This document shows, piece after piece, positions 1 to 64,000 of a stretch of 64,000 nt of DNA. The stretch lies in the NCBI RefSeq assembly GCF_014805685.1, contig NC_060893.1:16007773-16071772 (forward strand), given 5' to 3'. How positions within the stretch are numbered: position 1 is the stretch's first letter; every line of letters starts with the position of its first letter. Both the position numbers and the translations under genes were made by a program. The notes under the pieces were generated by a model. That model did no database searches, had not been told where the DNA came from, and saw nothing but the letters and a program-made list of their open reading frames with translations. Source of the DNA: Silurus meridionalis. Taxonomy: Eukaryota; Chordata; Actinopteri; Siluriformes; Siluridae.

Positions 1-1680
1 ACTGCCTCAACCCAGATTCCACCCTAAGCTATATCAAAATGAGCTCATCTGAAAAACTGCTTAAATTTCACAAAAGTAGTTATGTAGATTGTTGAGAATT
101 TCAGTAGAATCGATCTTAATCATTTTCTTAATTTATTCGGTCTGGGAGAGGCAGCACGCCATCAAGGACGATCTCTAACCAAAAGGTGTCTGAGACCATG
201 ATTATCTTTTAAACAATACCTTATACCTTTTGCTGGGGAGGGCTGGCACCAACAAAGGTGTAAATACCGGTGACTGCCACCTGCTGACCTCCGGATCGAT
301 AGTAGTGTCATCCAGCCATGTGTTCATTTACTCATTTCCTACATTTTATTTATCTTTAAATTCTAAATCCTATTTACACTTTAAAGGGAAGAACAGTAAA
401 AAGTGGCTGGGCAGAATTTGTTCTGCGTTCTTTTTGACTCAGAGGAACCCAAAGTACTTTATGTATTTTGTCACTGCTACACTGTTATAAATTACTTCTT
501 CATTACGATCATCGTTGATCTTAAAATTTTTTCTTACATCTGACATCTAAATTCTTTTAATATTAATTTTGGGTATTTGGCAGATGCCCTTATCCAGAAC
601 AACTTTCAGAAGTGACTTAAAGTCTTTATTGATAAATCTTGATACTGGTACACTAAGTCATGGACCTAGAATGCCAAGAGTCTAGGAACATGGGCATGCA
701 GTATATTTAGAAAAGAATACAACCCCTTCCAAAAGATTAAAGAGGAATTTCTATAAGGTTTGACATGTTGTTTGTGTGTTCTATTGCTTTTCTGCACACT
801 ATGAGTGATTATTCAAGATATTTGCACTTTTCTGTCAGTTCAAAACAGTCTGGCCATTCTCATCAGCAAAGCATTGCTGACCACAGAACTGCTGCTCAGT
901 TTGTTTTGTTATTTTTCCCTGCTGTGTAAATTCTAGAGTTTGTTGTGTGTGTATCTCAGGAGAATAGCAGTTTCTGAAATATTCAAAATAACCCCTCAAA
1001 AAAACAACCACACCATGAATAAAAAACTAAAAGATACAATTTTCCCATTTCAATGTTTGATTTAAAAAATATTGATCTGCATCTGCATAACTGTTTGCAA
1101 TGCACTACTGGCTTATGATTGACTGTTTGGATAAACAAACTCTTTTGTTCTTATTTAGATAACTAAGTGTATATGTGTGTTCCATATGTATCAGGAAAAT
1201 CTGACACAGCTTGTTCCTGTTGTTGTATTCAAAGCAGATTCAAGGTCCTTGTTTGCATACCTGTTTGCTAATAATGCTTTCAAGCATTTTTTTTAGACAT
1301 AAATATTTGCTTTAAACAATGGGCTAAGCCGCTTGGATTAATGTTCGTGGCTTTAACACCTTTTGCTGTGCTGTATTTCATTCTGTGTTTCTGATGAGAT
1401 TGCTCTTTTTAGATGAGCGAACACGGTGAGAGTGGGGATGACAAATTAACTGCAGCCAGTAAATTTGGTAGTAAAACACAAAGCACTATATAGAGACAAG
1501 AAGCGCAGGATCCAGGGGAGATGTAATTAGAATCAAAGTGAGAAACATGTATGAGACGGTGTGAAAATTTAATGGTGTGTGTTAGACAACAATTCCTGGG
1601 TATATAACTATCAACTTGAACGTCGTAAGGAGATCAGAGAATGAGACACGCACAGGAGAGAGAGAAAGAGAGAGAGAACA
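1..1680. other. upstream flank of kcnip1 promoter A, no gene seen
   Basis: No coding exon is recognisable here. Positions about 571-640 carry a short reverse-oriented SINE/LINE tail. The rest is AT-rich single-copy-looking DNA. The stretch just before 1681 is purine-rich (GAGA runs at about 1650-1680). Confidence 0.5.
571..640 (-). repeat. SINE/LINE 3' tail fragment
   Basis: Read on the minus strand, it contains a version of the conserved fish retroposon tail motif (GGATAAGGGCATCTGCCAAA). This motif is shared by many tRNA-derived SINEs and L2-type LINEs of fish. The 5' part is not recognisable, so only a fragment is claimed. Confidence 0.5.
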
Positions 1681-1688
1681 TATATAAG
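1681..1688 (+). promoter_or_regulatory. TATA box of kcnip1 promoter A
   Basis: The sequence TATATAAG follows a purine-rich run and lies about 460 bases before the ATG of first exon A. A start site near 1710 is inferred. It would give a 5' leader of about 440 nt containing several short upstream ORFs, including one at 1892-2074. The same octamer precedes first exon B at 33879, which supports both as core promoters. Confidence 0.55.
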
Positions 1689-2149
1689 GAGGCAGGAGCG
1701 TCAGTGGGCTGTCTTTCCTCACTGGGAGCTGTCGACACACAGCAGTACTGAAATTGGAACACTGCGGCACAGAGAGACAGAAAGGACGAAGAACAACAAA
1801 GAACTAAAAGAGAAGACTCCTGTATTAAAATATCCTGTTGGACACTACTCTTCCATTTTCCTCTATGGAACGCCTGCCTTTTTTATGACTCTTGTCACTT
1901 TTGATGGAAAAAAGAACTTCACCAGAGATACACTGGAAAATTGACTGGTTCAGCAGAACTCTTTCACCCAACTCTTTTTTAGTATTTCTTGTTATTCATC
2001 ATTTACTTTTACTAAATGCTATTGCATTTCTCTATTTGTCAACTTTACTGATTAGGTCAATACTTTTGGACTAATTTAATCTTCAACTACACTGGTCCTG
2101 GCTGTAGCTTTGACTTTTGACTCTTGGTGAACCCTGTGTATAGGTGAAG

Positions 2150-53469
<51,320 letters not shown>

Positions 53470-55111
53470 AAGAACCACAGAATTGAATGAGGAGACAGAA
53501 AGAAAGTAAAGAAGAGTCAACACCCCCCCGCTCCACCCCCACCAGAAAGGTTTACAGCTACTTTGTTCAAGAAGGAGAGTAATAAGAAGCTACATAATCT
53601 TGTGCCCATTATTTAACTTTGGAAATCTGTAGCTTCCTGTAGCTGGACATCTGTGCTACACTGCTATGTACATAGCAACACTATGTGCTTAGCACTGTAA
53701 TATTTTTTTTTTTTTTGGATTGTTATCCTGGAAAACAGATCCATGCCCTTTCACAACCAGCCTTGATTTTCCATTTTATAGCCACAAGTGTTCAACATGT
53801 TTCATGGTTGGAAAATTTAATTTGTATAAAAAGTTACAGAGGTTCACATTAGATTTAGAATAATCTCATTGCTTTTCATATGATTTAGTCACTTTTTTCT
53901 TTCAAACTTTTTTTTTTACCAGAATATTCTTGCTTATTCTTTCTGTTCTTCTGGCTCAAGTGATTTATTTTATACACTTATACAAGTTATATAAGTAAAC
54001 ACTTGGAGTTTTTATTTATATACAGGACACTGAACCTACAATTATTCTCTAATATTTGTAAATATTATACCACTGGAAAGCACAGTATAATGACCTATTT
54101 ACAATGTTTCTAGAGAATAAGACAAGGTGACTAAAGGATCAGTGCTTGTAAATGGGTAGAAGAAAGTGCCAAAATAGTATTATAATCATTGCTTGTAACT
54201 ATTTCACATAGAACCAAATGGACAGGCTTAATATTTCAATACTTTATTGCATCTTGATTGCTTAATTCTTACACCAGTTTCTATATTAGATTTTCCATTT
54301 AGATCCAAAACTCTTAAGGAGTGCAAAAAGAAAAATCAGATTATTATAAGCCTTAAAGCTTAATACCATTTATGGTGGTTTTACCAAAAGAGTTTTTTTT
54401 AATCAAACATTAAAAGTAGAGAAGTTAAAGAGTAGGCCTGGTGTAACTTCAAACCTAGAGATTATAGTTTCATTGTTTGTGACTATGTTTTGTCAGCAGT
54501 CAGCGAGCTCGTGGATGTTTCTCCCTATTCTATACTGTCTTAAACATCTCTTGTAGTCTTGTTAAAAATCGAATGGCTTTTCAACATTACTGTGCTGCTT
54601 CTTGCTTGAGAATGCTGAACCTGATCTGTCTGTGTTTACCTGTGTGTATATGTGCTGCACTGTGCCTGTGTTATTTATTGCGTTGCTACTTGTTTATTTG
54701 TTCAGACACCTTTGTCTCTAGATTGTTCTGTCTATCTGTCTGTCTGTGTGTTCGATGTTGACAGCATGAGGGGAGGACATTTAACAAGGAGCCATGGGAC
54801 ATTTGACAGACGGGTTTTTGCATCATTGGGTGCTTTTTTTTACTGTTTGCCATCTCTACATTATATTGGTTGTGCTCATTGTATATGTTATTTTTTTGTG
54901 AGAAAGCTGTGAATTACCAAAATGTAGTACTGTTCAATAAGAATTTAGCCATGTAACCATTTATCCACACACTGTGATTTGGAAGAGCAGAGAGAGTGAG
55001 AGAGGGACAGAAAGAGATTTTAGAGGTTGCTTAGCTTCAAAAGCTATTAAAAGGTCACTTGTTGGGATGAGTAAGCCATTATTTATCTTTAAGCCTAATG
55101 AATTTAATAAA
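53470..55111 (+). other. kcnip1 3' untranslated region (inferred)
   Basis: Non-coding sequence follows the stop. AATAAA at 55106-55111 is one possible polyadenylation signal; others lie near 55186, 56143 and 56692. The true end cannot be chosen from sequence. The short ORFs at 54573-54912 show no conservation that I recognise. Confidence 0.4.
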
Positions 55112-58100
55112 CACAGCAATATTCTAGAATATTTCTAGAATATGTATAAGTAATTTAGTTGAGAATTAAATGTAGTCATTATATAAATAAATGTGCCTAT
55201 ATTAAATTACTGTATGGCTGGATGTTTTTAGTATGATGGCATCAATAAGAACATACATTTATTAGTTACTTTAACAAGAATACCAGCTAATACTTGCATT
55301 TATCGAATCATGTGGCAGGACATGCTCAGTGAAAAGAAACAGATAACGATCGAAAAACATTACCTGGTCTTTTTTTCCATGGCCAATTGTCCAATATTCG
55401 GTGCCCACTCTATCTTTGAATTCCATTTTTGGCTGGCAGGATGTTCCAAGCTGCTTTTCTGCTCACCGTGGTTGTAAATAGTGGTTATTTGAGCTGACAT
55501 AGCATTCCTTCAGCTTAAACCAAAATGGACTGTCTTCTCTGGTCTCTTATCAACAAAACAATTATCCCATCTATGAAACTCTGGAGACTGTTCTGGGTGA
55601 AAATGCCATGAGATTTCCTGAAATGCTAAAAAGTCCATCTGGCACCAAAACGTCAGACTAGTTCTATACAAATTAATCGGTCTAAACTTTTGGTATTTAA
55701 TACCAATATTAGTTTTTGAACCTTATTTTACCACTATTCATTTATTATATTGAATTTGAAGTCTGTCACTTTGCTGAACACCGAGATACTGCAAAGAATA
55801 GGCCAAGAGTAAATATTTAATTCGCTACCTAATTGATAGCTTAATGAGAGCATGTTTTAAACTCATCCTGTTCATTTTCAAAGAATGTGTAGCAAACCAT
55901 TATTTTATATGGAACCAAATGTATGACAAGCCTCCACAAATGTAATCCAATTTTTGTAAATGTAATATTTTAATTGTAATTGTTAGCTTGCAAGATTTTC
56001 TTCAAATGGAGAGCAGCGTTGAGAAGACTGTGTGTTTTTCCTTTCTAACCTGAATTTGCAGGTTTCATTAGAGACCTGGTGGAGTACAGCTACTGGAATC
56101 ACATTATCAGATGCCCTCTGGTGGTCTGTTGCAAAAAAATAAAACATTATATGCATTGATTGCTGTATTGCTATAAGTAGGAATTTGCAGACTGAAATTA
56201 CAAATTACAAAACCTGTTCTACACATTTGTGGAGTTTTGTTAGAATTTAATCTCAGCTTTACTTTAGTTTAACTTTTCATAATTTGCCATTTGTTCTCGT
56301 CAATTTAGCAATGAAATTGCACAACATCCAAATATTGTATAGGTTGTGTTTTGGCAACCGATCTTTTCTTTGAGGAAAAACTGCACAGTACTCATGCAGC
56401 CATATGTAACTCTACTCACTGTGATGAGAATCAGCAGCGAGAGGAAGAGGAAGCACCTCTTACACCATGCACCATATGCACCTCTCCATGCATTATTTTC
56501 ATATTCAGTATTGTGGATTATAATTTATGCACAACTGATGCAACGAACTGTTGCTAGGCTGAGCTGTTACCATATTTTTCATTGTACAGCAAGCTGAAGC
56601 GAACAGACAGATGGACAGACAGACAAACAGACAGAAGCAGGTAGACAGAGACAGGAAACACTTTCTTGTTGCTGTATAAAATGATATTTAACAATAAAAA
56701 AATTTTCAAACAATATTATTGATTGCATTATATATTTATACACACATTCACCTTAAATTATAAACATATTAAGAAGGACAAACATGTCAAAACAACTTCA
56801 TAGTATATAATGTTCAATATTATTTACATGACAAAGCTTTGTATATTTCATTATAGACATTTTCCCACTTATAATTAGAAGATAATTTACAGTAGAGCCC
56901 TAGTTTTTCAGACATAAGAAAATCCCAATCTAGGACTAAAAATGTTTATATAATACTGGAATTTAGTTCAGGTTCCAAACAGGGGTAGTTGATGATAGGG
57001 TGCATACCTTCATTAATATATAAAGGAAAATAATATGTTATGTATTGTAGCATTTTCCTTCCGTTTTATATTAAGTGCTTATAATCACTGTGTCTAATAA
57101 TAATACAGGCAACATTAATTTAATATTATGAATGTATACACTGTTAGAGATAAATTACAGAAGTAAATTTTATTTAAATATGCATCTTGACAAATGTTTA
57201 AGTCTAATTTTTAGATCATTTCTTTGGTATGTTAGTCTTGTCACATGCCAACCCAGAAAATTAGACAGAATTGTAATTTGCAGTAATTACATAGCTTTAT
57301 GCTTTTTTCTAAATAGACAGACAGTTTCTGTATATTTATCATATAGCTATAGTCAAAACTAATAATTTATACAAAAGTTATTACCAGTGAGATACAGAAA
57401 AATCATGTTTGGGCCAAAACTAATTTCATGTGCATTTTATGTATTTACATCTGTAAGCTATTTGTTACAATACAGACATTTTTGGTAATTGTCTAGTTGC
57501 CTGTGTGGTTTACATACAGCTACACAGAATCTAAAAACACTTAATATAAAGTAAGACAGCAATGATTGACCAAATCTCTATCCACTGCATTTGTGGTGTA
57601 CATGTGATTACCACAGACAATATTTGAATGTGTTACTCGGCAATTATTAAACAACAGAAAACATGATAACAATTAAACTTTTAAAGAAATAAAACTAGAC
57701 TGGAGCGATACATTTGATATTTTCACAGTGTTTACATGCATAATCATCTATTATTCATTTTAAAATACGTCATTAAAAGCAATTCATTTAATTAGCAAAT
57801 TCTGTTGACTGAATAAAATATTGACACTGTTAAAAATTAATAGAATACATTTGGATTTTTTATGTTATTTAGTTTATTAATGCCCCAACATTTTTTTTTT
57901 TTTTTCAAAAAATATTTTGTATATTTTTAAAAAAACAGAAATGTGTCTATGTTCTTGTCAGTGGTAATCACAAACACACTCCAAATATCCAATACACAGA
58001 GAATAAAAACACTGGTGTATTCCCTTCAAAGGTAAATCTTCAATTTGGCATATTTCTATGTAAAGTAATTTACGAGGATCCTGTTGGGATTTTAATCCGG

Positions 58101-59131
58101 GATTAAAATATCAATAGTATCTTTCTGTCTTGTAGTGACAATAATACTGGGCCAGGATACAAACTGTAGTATGGCCCAAAACACTATGTAAAAGCTTTAG
58201 TTTAGTCACAAAGCAAGTAAACATAGGAAATTTTCTGATTAATAGTAAACTTCATTCTCAAGAATACAGTCACTGGTGATGAGTAGAAATGTACACTATA
58301 CTCATTTATATAAAAAGTCAAACATAATTAGATATTCCACAGTCTATATTTGTGTCAACAACACTGGAACAGCTGGATCAGCTGTGAAAGAACTTGAAAA
58401 TGGATGGTGGGTGATGGACAACCGAAATGTATGTGAATCTGTTTATTTAATGGTTAAGAAGTTGGACTACTGATTAGAAGGTTGTGAGTGTGAATCCCAG
58501 CACCACCAAGCTGCCATTGCTGGGTCCTTGAGCACAGCCCTTAACCTTCATCTGTGAGAGAGTCTGCCAAATGCCATAAATGTTTTAGCCTGGGTGTTTA
58601 GATGTCCATCATGACAAAAAAACATCTAAAAGAAGTAAGAACTTTTTATAATCATAACCCCTGATTGTGTTATTTTACATTCACAATTCCCATTGCAGTG
58701 TTATTTCTTGTTTGAATCCTGGGAGGTTACTGTGGAGCACATTTTGTGCCCTCAGATATGCCACCTTTCAGATTGCACATATCTGTGTATTTAGTGTTGA
58801 AGAATGTCATCAAACATCATCAAGTCAAAAACTGTAAAAGGGCCTTTGCTTTTAATATAAAGCATTTGGGAGTATAGGAAATTCTCCTGATGCATTTTCA
58901 GTATGATATTCACCAATAGTGCTCTGATCCCAGGATATTAATGTGATATAAATCCTTAAAAAAATCTATAATTCTGCTTATATTTGTATGATCAGATTTT
59001 TCCCCCTAGGTCATTTAACCAACGATATCAGGATAAGACCTGTCTTACTTATCTTGTAACACATACCCATTTGTTCAGCTGTTGCGCCATTACAGTCACT
59101 CCACGTGGGCTTAACATTTCACCAGTATTAT
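55112..59131. other. kcnip1-tlx3 intergenic region
   Basis: AT-rich DNA. One SINE lies at about 58450-58590. No exon was found. Part of it may still be kcnip1 3' UTR, or tlx3 3' UTR near 59131 and below. Confidence 0.5.
58450..58590 (+). repeat. tRNA-derived SINE
   Basis: Box A-like TGGTTAAGAAGTTGGACTAC and box B-like GTGTGAATCCC come first. AGCACCACCAAGCTGCCATT and the tail GTCTGCCAAATGCCATAAAT follow. It is the same family as at 52262. Confidence 0.75.
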
Positions 59132-60797
<1,666 letters not shown>

Positions 60798-61434
60798 CTG
60801 GATGGAAAAAAAGACTGAGGATCAAGGCACAGAAGATACTGTGAAAAAATTGTAGATGATAATAATAAAAAAAAAAATAGTGCTGGAAACAACCAAAAAA
60901 CAACCAAATAAATAAATAAGCATTTCACTTGAGCCCTTGTTTAATTTTTGTTAATTAATTTGTTAGTTATTGGTTATTAATACTGTTTGGATGTATCTGT
61001 TCGAATAGATATATACCTGTACTATACATTGTGGTGGAAATCAATGTTAATTATACAATGATAACTGCAAGAGAAAATGGGAAAAAGACATCCGGACTAT
61101 GGCTGACAGGAGAACATGAGCATCATGAGGACGTCCTGGGCAGCATCCCTGTGCAAAACATGGTCATAAAGTTACAAAACAAAAAAATAGTAGTAGCGTA
61201 ATATTGCCAAGGGTATTGTTAAGGTTTAGGTCTTACAAACAGAGGGCCTATTGTTCTTAAATAATAGAAATCAACGCTTTATCATAACTATTCAGGCAGT
61301 TCAGCACTGAGATATTATAGTTAAAGAAGATCAAGTATAACAATGATCTAAGATCTAACGCTGAGTTGCACTCCAACCAATAAGCGATTAATATAGGACA
61401 AGCCATTCTTAAATTGCATATTTAGGTTATATAT

Positions 61435-61483
<49 letters not shown>

Positions 61484-61508
61484 CCTATATATATATATAT
61501 ATATATAA

Positions 61509-61583
<75 letters not shown>

Positions 61584-62097
61584 TTGCTTTTTCAGACACC
61601 TATTCATAAAAATTAATCATTTATAGTCTTATATAGTCTTATATAGTCTATAGTTCCTAAACCTTATAAGATGTGGTCTGTAATACAGGACAACAAATAC
61701 CAAGATGAATATTGTGTATCTCGCTCCCCACAAAGAAAATTCGTAGACTTGTGCCAATACTGAATAAAGAAACGCAAAAAAATGGCAGCACAGTATGCTT
61801 TTGGCTTGTAATATGCAGGGTAAAGAAAATATCTTCAGCCAGAAATTTCATATGCTCTGACCTTTAGATGTTGTAAGACATTTTAGGGCTTCGTTGTTGT
61901 AGCCACCATTCATTTATTTTAGACTGTAATACAATGCCATAGAAACCCGAGTGCTTTTTATTCCAACTGAATAGTTAAACACGTGATAAATTCTGAAGTG
62001 TGGGAGTAAACCCTTGTCCAGGATCAGATGATAAAGTGCAAAGTTTTTTCGAGTGTGTGGTTAGACTGTATATTACTGTACTGTAGCCTATAAGACC
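60798..62097. other. between the tlx3 homeobox exon and the claudin; no exon seen
   Basis: AT-rich DNA with a long (TA)n array. No sequence resembling the tlx3 N-terminal exon was found on the minus strand. The claudin promoter should lie within the last few hundred bases, but no clear TATA box is evident. Confidence 0.5.
61433..61580. repeat. interrupted (TA)n array
   Basis: TA tracts with two ATAACCTATA interruptions near 61483 and 61507. The repeated interruption indicates internal duplication of the tract. Confidence 0.95.
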
Positions 62098-62814
62098 ATG
62101 CGAGCGTCCGGTATTTTAATATTCGGTTTCGTTTCCGCGCCTTGCGGCTGGATTCTGACCTTGACGAGTACCGTGCCACCAAACTGGCGTACTATCCACA
62201 ACATCACTGGGCAGCCTTTGGATATAATATTGCACCAGGGCATCTGGGATATCTGTAAGTCCTTGACAACATCCAGAGACGTCCTGTGCAACCACGAGGA
62301 CATTGAATACTTTAATAACCAGATCATTGAGGTCGCGCGCAGGATGATGGTTGCATCTCTGATAGTGACTCTTATCGGGCTTTCTTTAATGACAGTCGGA
62401 ACCACCTGCTGGACCGACACACCGAAGATGAAGCTGGCAGGTTTTGGTGGTTTTCTCATCTCGTGTTCCGGGATTCTGGCAATCATCCCTATCACCTGGT
62501 ACAACCACATCCTAATGGACATCAACGCTCCGTCTTCAGACATCCGTATTGGATACTGCATTATACTGGGCTACACAGGAGGACTAGCAGAACTTCTTGG
62601 CGGATTTGTGATATTCATGTGGATATACCGATGTTGTGGAGGAGAACATCGTAGAGACAGACCCGAGATAAGTATTGAACTCGGGAATAAGACCACCGCG
62701 CCAGGCACCGGTGGGGCTCTGAGCCGCGCAAACAGCGTACCGGTGCACACTGAGAAACAAGACCTCAACTTCTGGCGAGAAAACAGACCAAACAATATAT
62801 CACTCACCCTGTAA
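62098..62814 (+). CDS. cldn23: claudin, claudin-23-like (single coding exon)
   Basis: This is a 238-residue tetraspan tight-junction protein. TM1 is about residues 5-25. The first extracellular loop has the claudin signature W30...G48-I-W50...C53...C64. TM2 is about 82-105, TM3 about 116-136 and TM4 about 158-182. It resembles human CLDN23 in APCG at the start of the protein, QP-D and QG-WD-C in the loop and IPITWYNH after TM3. The length fits claudins and the ATG (ACCATGC) is the first in frame. The C-terminal tail is basic then Ser/Thr-rich and ends SLTL rather than the common YV. An N35-I-T glycosylation sequon sits in the loop. The gene is intronless in its coding part, as CLDN23 is. The paralogue suffix is not assigned. 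Confidence 0.85.
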   Translation: MRASGILIFGFVSAPCGWILTLTSTVPPNWRTIHNITGQPLDIILHQGIWDICKSLTTSRDVLCNHEDIEYFNNQIIEVARRMMVASLIVTLIGLSLMTVGTTCWTDTPKMKLAGFGGFLISCSGILAIIPITWYNHILMDINAPSSDIRIGYCIILGYTGGLAELLGGFVIFMWIYRCCGGEHRRDRPEISIELGNKTTAPGTGGALSRANSVPVHTEKQDLNFWRENRPNNISLTL

Positions 62815-63147
62815 ATGTGCTCTTTTACACGTAGCTGGGTTTAGACCTACAGCTAAAGCCTTAGGGATTATTAGATATTTTCTATAGAGATGTTCTATTT
62901 AAAAAGCGTAGAGCGAGCATTTCTTAAAGGGAATGCTAAAAAGCATGTCTTAGTCGGCAAAAAGATTATATATATCAGTAGATGATTCGTGTCCACATTT
63001 AAGATACAATGTGGCTTTCTTTAGTGCACACATTGATCTCCAGGAAATGAGTAAATAAATAAATAAGGCCACATGGGGCCCTTGAAGCCTGTAAATCCAC
63101 CTGTGGCACTAAAGCTTTGTAATACGATGTAACTTAATGCGAGATCT

Positions 63148-63149
63148 TT

Positions 63150-63204
<55 letters not shown>
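63148..63204. repeat. (TTTC)n array
   Basis: Pure tetranucleotide array of about 14 units. Confidence 0.95.
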
Positions 63205-63205
<1 letters not shown>

Positions 63206-63442
63206 GTCTTTTTTAAGTAAGCCTACGAAATAACACCCGCAGAATTACTCTTGGAAATGACAGGCATGTTAACAACTACATCTGGGATCAGGTTTCTTCA
63301 TCTTTCATTCACAATAAACTTTTGTTTTTACCCGCATAATCTTGACCAAGTGTATATGCCCTTTTCATTGAAGAACATTTAGTTTGGACAATTCTTGACA
63401 AAGGGTATGTTTCTCAAAAAAAACTGCACCCTTTCACCAGAA

Positions 63443-63448
<6 letters not shown>

Positions 63449-63511
<63 letters not shown>

Positions 63512-63526
63512 TAAATAGTCTTAAGG

Positions 63527-63568
<42 letters not shown>
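63449..63568. repeat. (TA)n and (CT)n microsatellites
   Basis: (TA)n at 63449-63510 and (CT)n at about 63531-63566, with a short unique spacer. Confidence 0.95.
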
Positions 63569-63570
<2 letters not shown>

Positions 63571-64000
63571 ACTCTCACTCTCTTTCTCTCTCTAAGGTGG
63601 GGTTTATTTGAGATTTATAGAATCTATTCTTTCACTGCAATTTTAAACACGGCTCTTTTCAAAAGCTTTTTTTCAGCATGACACTTCTCTGAAATATGTG
63701 ATGATTACTGTGGTTATTGGGATGAACAGTAAACAATGGTACACATTCCAAACAATTACAAAGACATAAACAAATATTTGCACTCTTCCAAAAAGCCTTT
63801 CAGGTGTCTGTGCACTAAATAGAGGTTTCTTAGATTTCAGAACGGTTTTAATGGAGAAAAACTGTTTGTGTTGTCAGAAAATCTAAAAGCATAATGTTCT
63901 TTATAACACCCTCTGGGGAATCAATTTAAATTTCTAAGAGTGTATGGGAGTTTTATTTCTTATAGGTGAGTTTATCCAGGGTCATAATAAACCCATAGGG

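Larger units (their letters stand above)
62815..64000. other. 3' flank of the claudin, repeats
   Basis: AATAAA signals near 63053 and 63312 could end the claudin transcript. TTTC, TA and CT microsatellites follow. No further gene is seen to the window end. Confidence 0.5.

Noticed and set aside
54573..54912. Cys-rich small protein downstream of kcnip1
   Set aside because: It lies in the probable 3' UTR, the frame has no recognisable similarity, and two overlapping frames are equally open.
58450..58590. tRNA gene
   Set aside because: Same SINE structure with retroposon tail; the acceptor stem cannot form.
62088..62561. 157-codon minus-strand ORF
   Set aside because: Antisense shadow of the claudin coding region, which has the clear family signature.

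Overview
The window is vertebrate nuclear DNA, almost certainly from a ray-finned fish. The evidence is spliced genes with GT-AG introns, very dense dinucleotide microsatellites ((TA)n, (GT)n, (GA)n), and fish-type transposons: Tc1/mariner, RTE and L2/Rex1-like LINEs, a DIRS-type element, hAT relics and tRNA-derived SINEs. I cannot name the species from sequence alone.

Three host genes are recognisable. (1) kcnip1 (Kv channel-interacting protein 1) runs on the + strand across most of the window. It has two alternative first coding exons (2150-2237 and 34165-34222), each with its own TATATAAG box 5' of it (1681 and 33879), and both are in phase with seven shared exons between 46011 and 53469. 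All donors and acceptors are canonical and the phases close exactly, giving predicted proteins of 225 and 215 residues with three canonical EF-hand loops. (2) tlx3 lies on the - strand at 59132-60797. The homeodomain exon and the last exon are intact, but no first exon is visible. (3) A single-exon claudin of the claudin-23 type lies on the + strand at 62098-62814, upstream of tlx3. The kcnip1-tlx3 neighbourhood matches what is known for human 5q35.

Layout: 1-2237 promoter and first exon A; 2238-34000 a very long intron packed with repeats (hAT-like and Tc1 relics at 4.2-5.9 kb, an L2-like LINE fragment at 9.4-10.3 kb, a three-level transposon nest at 12.4-17.4 kb, a Tc1 MITE at 22.2-22.7 kb, a LINE inside a DNA transposon relic at 26.5-28.7 kb, and a 2.2-kb tandem duplication at 29.3-33.7 kb); 33879-34222 second promoter and first exon B; 34223-46010 second long intron (Tc1 relic, hAT relic, a roughly 180-bp degenerate tandem repeat, a DIRS element); 46011-53469 the common exons, with another RTE LINE and Tc1 relics in the introns; 53470 to about 55.1 kb the 3' untranslated region; then tlx3 and the claudin.

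I found no microbial-type system, CRISPR array, or RNA gene other than SINE remnants. The most interesting items are the exactly readable transposon-in-transposon-in-LINE nest, the twin TATA promoters of kcnip1, a splice donor that is itself the start of a (GT)n tract, the near-identical 2.2-kb tandem duplication, and the missing first exon of tlx3 where a claudin gene sits.
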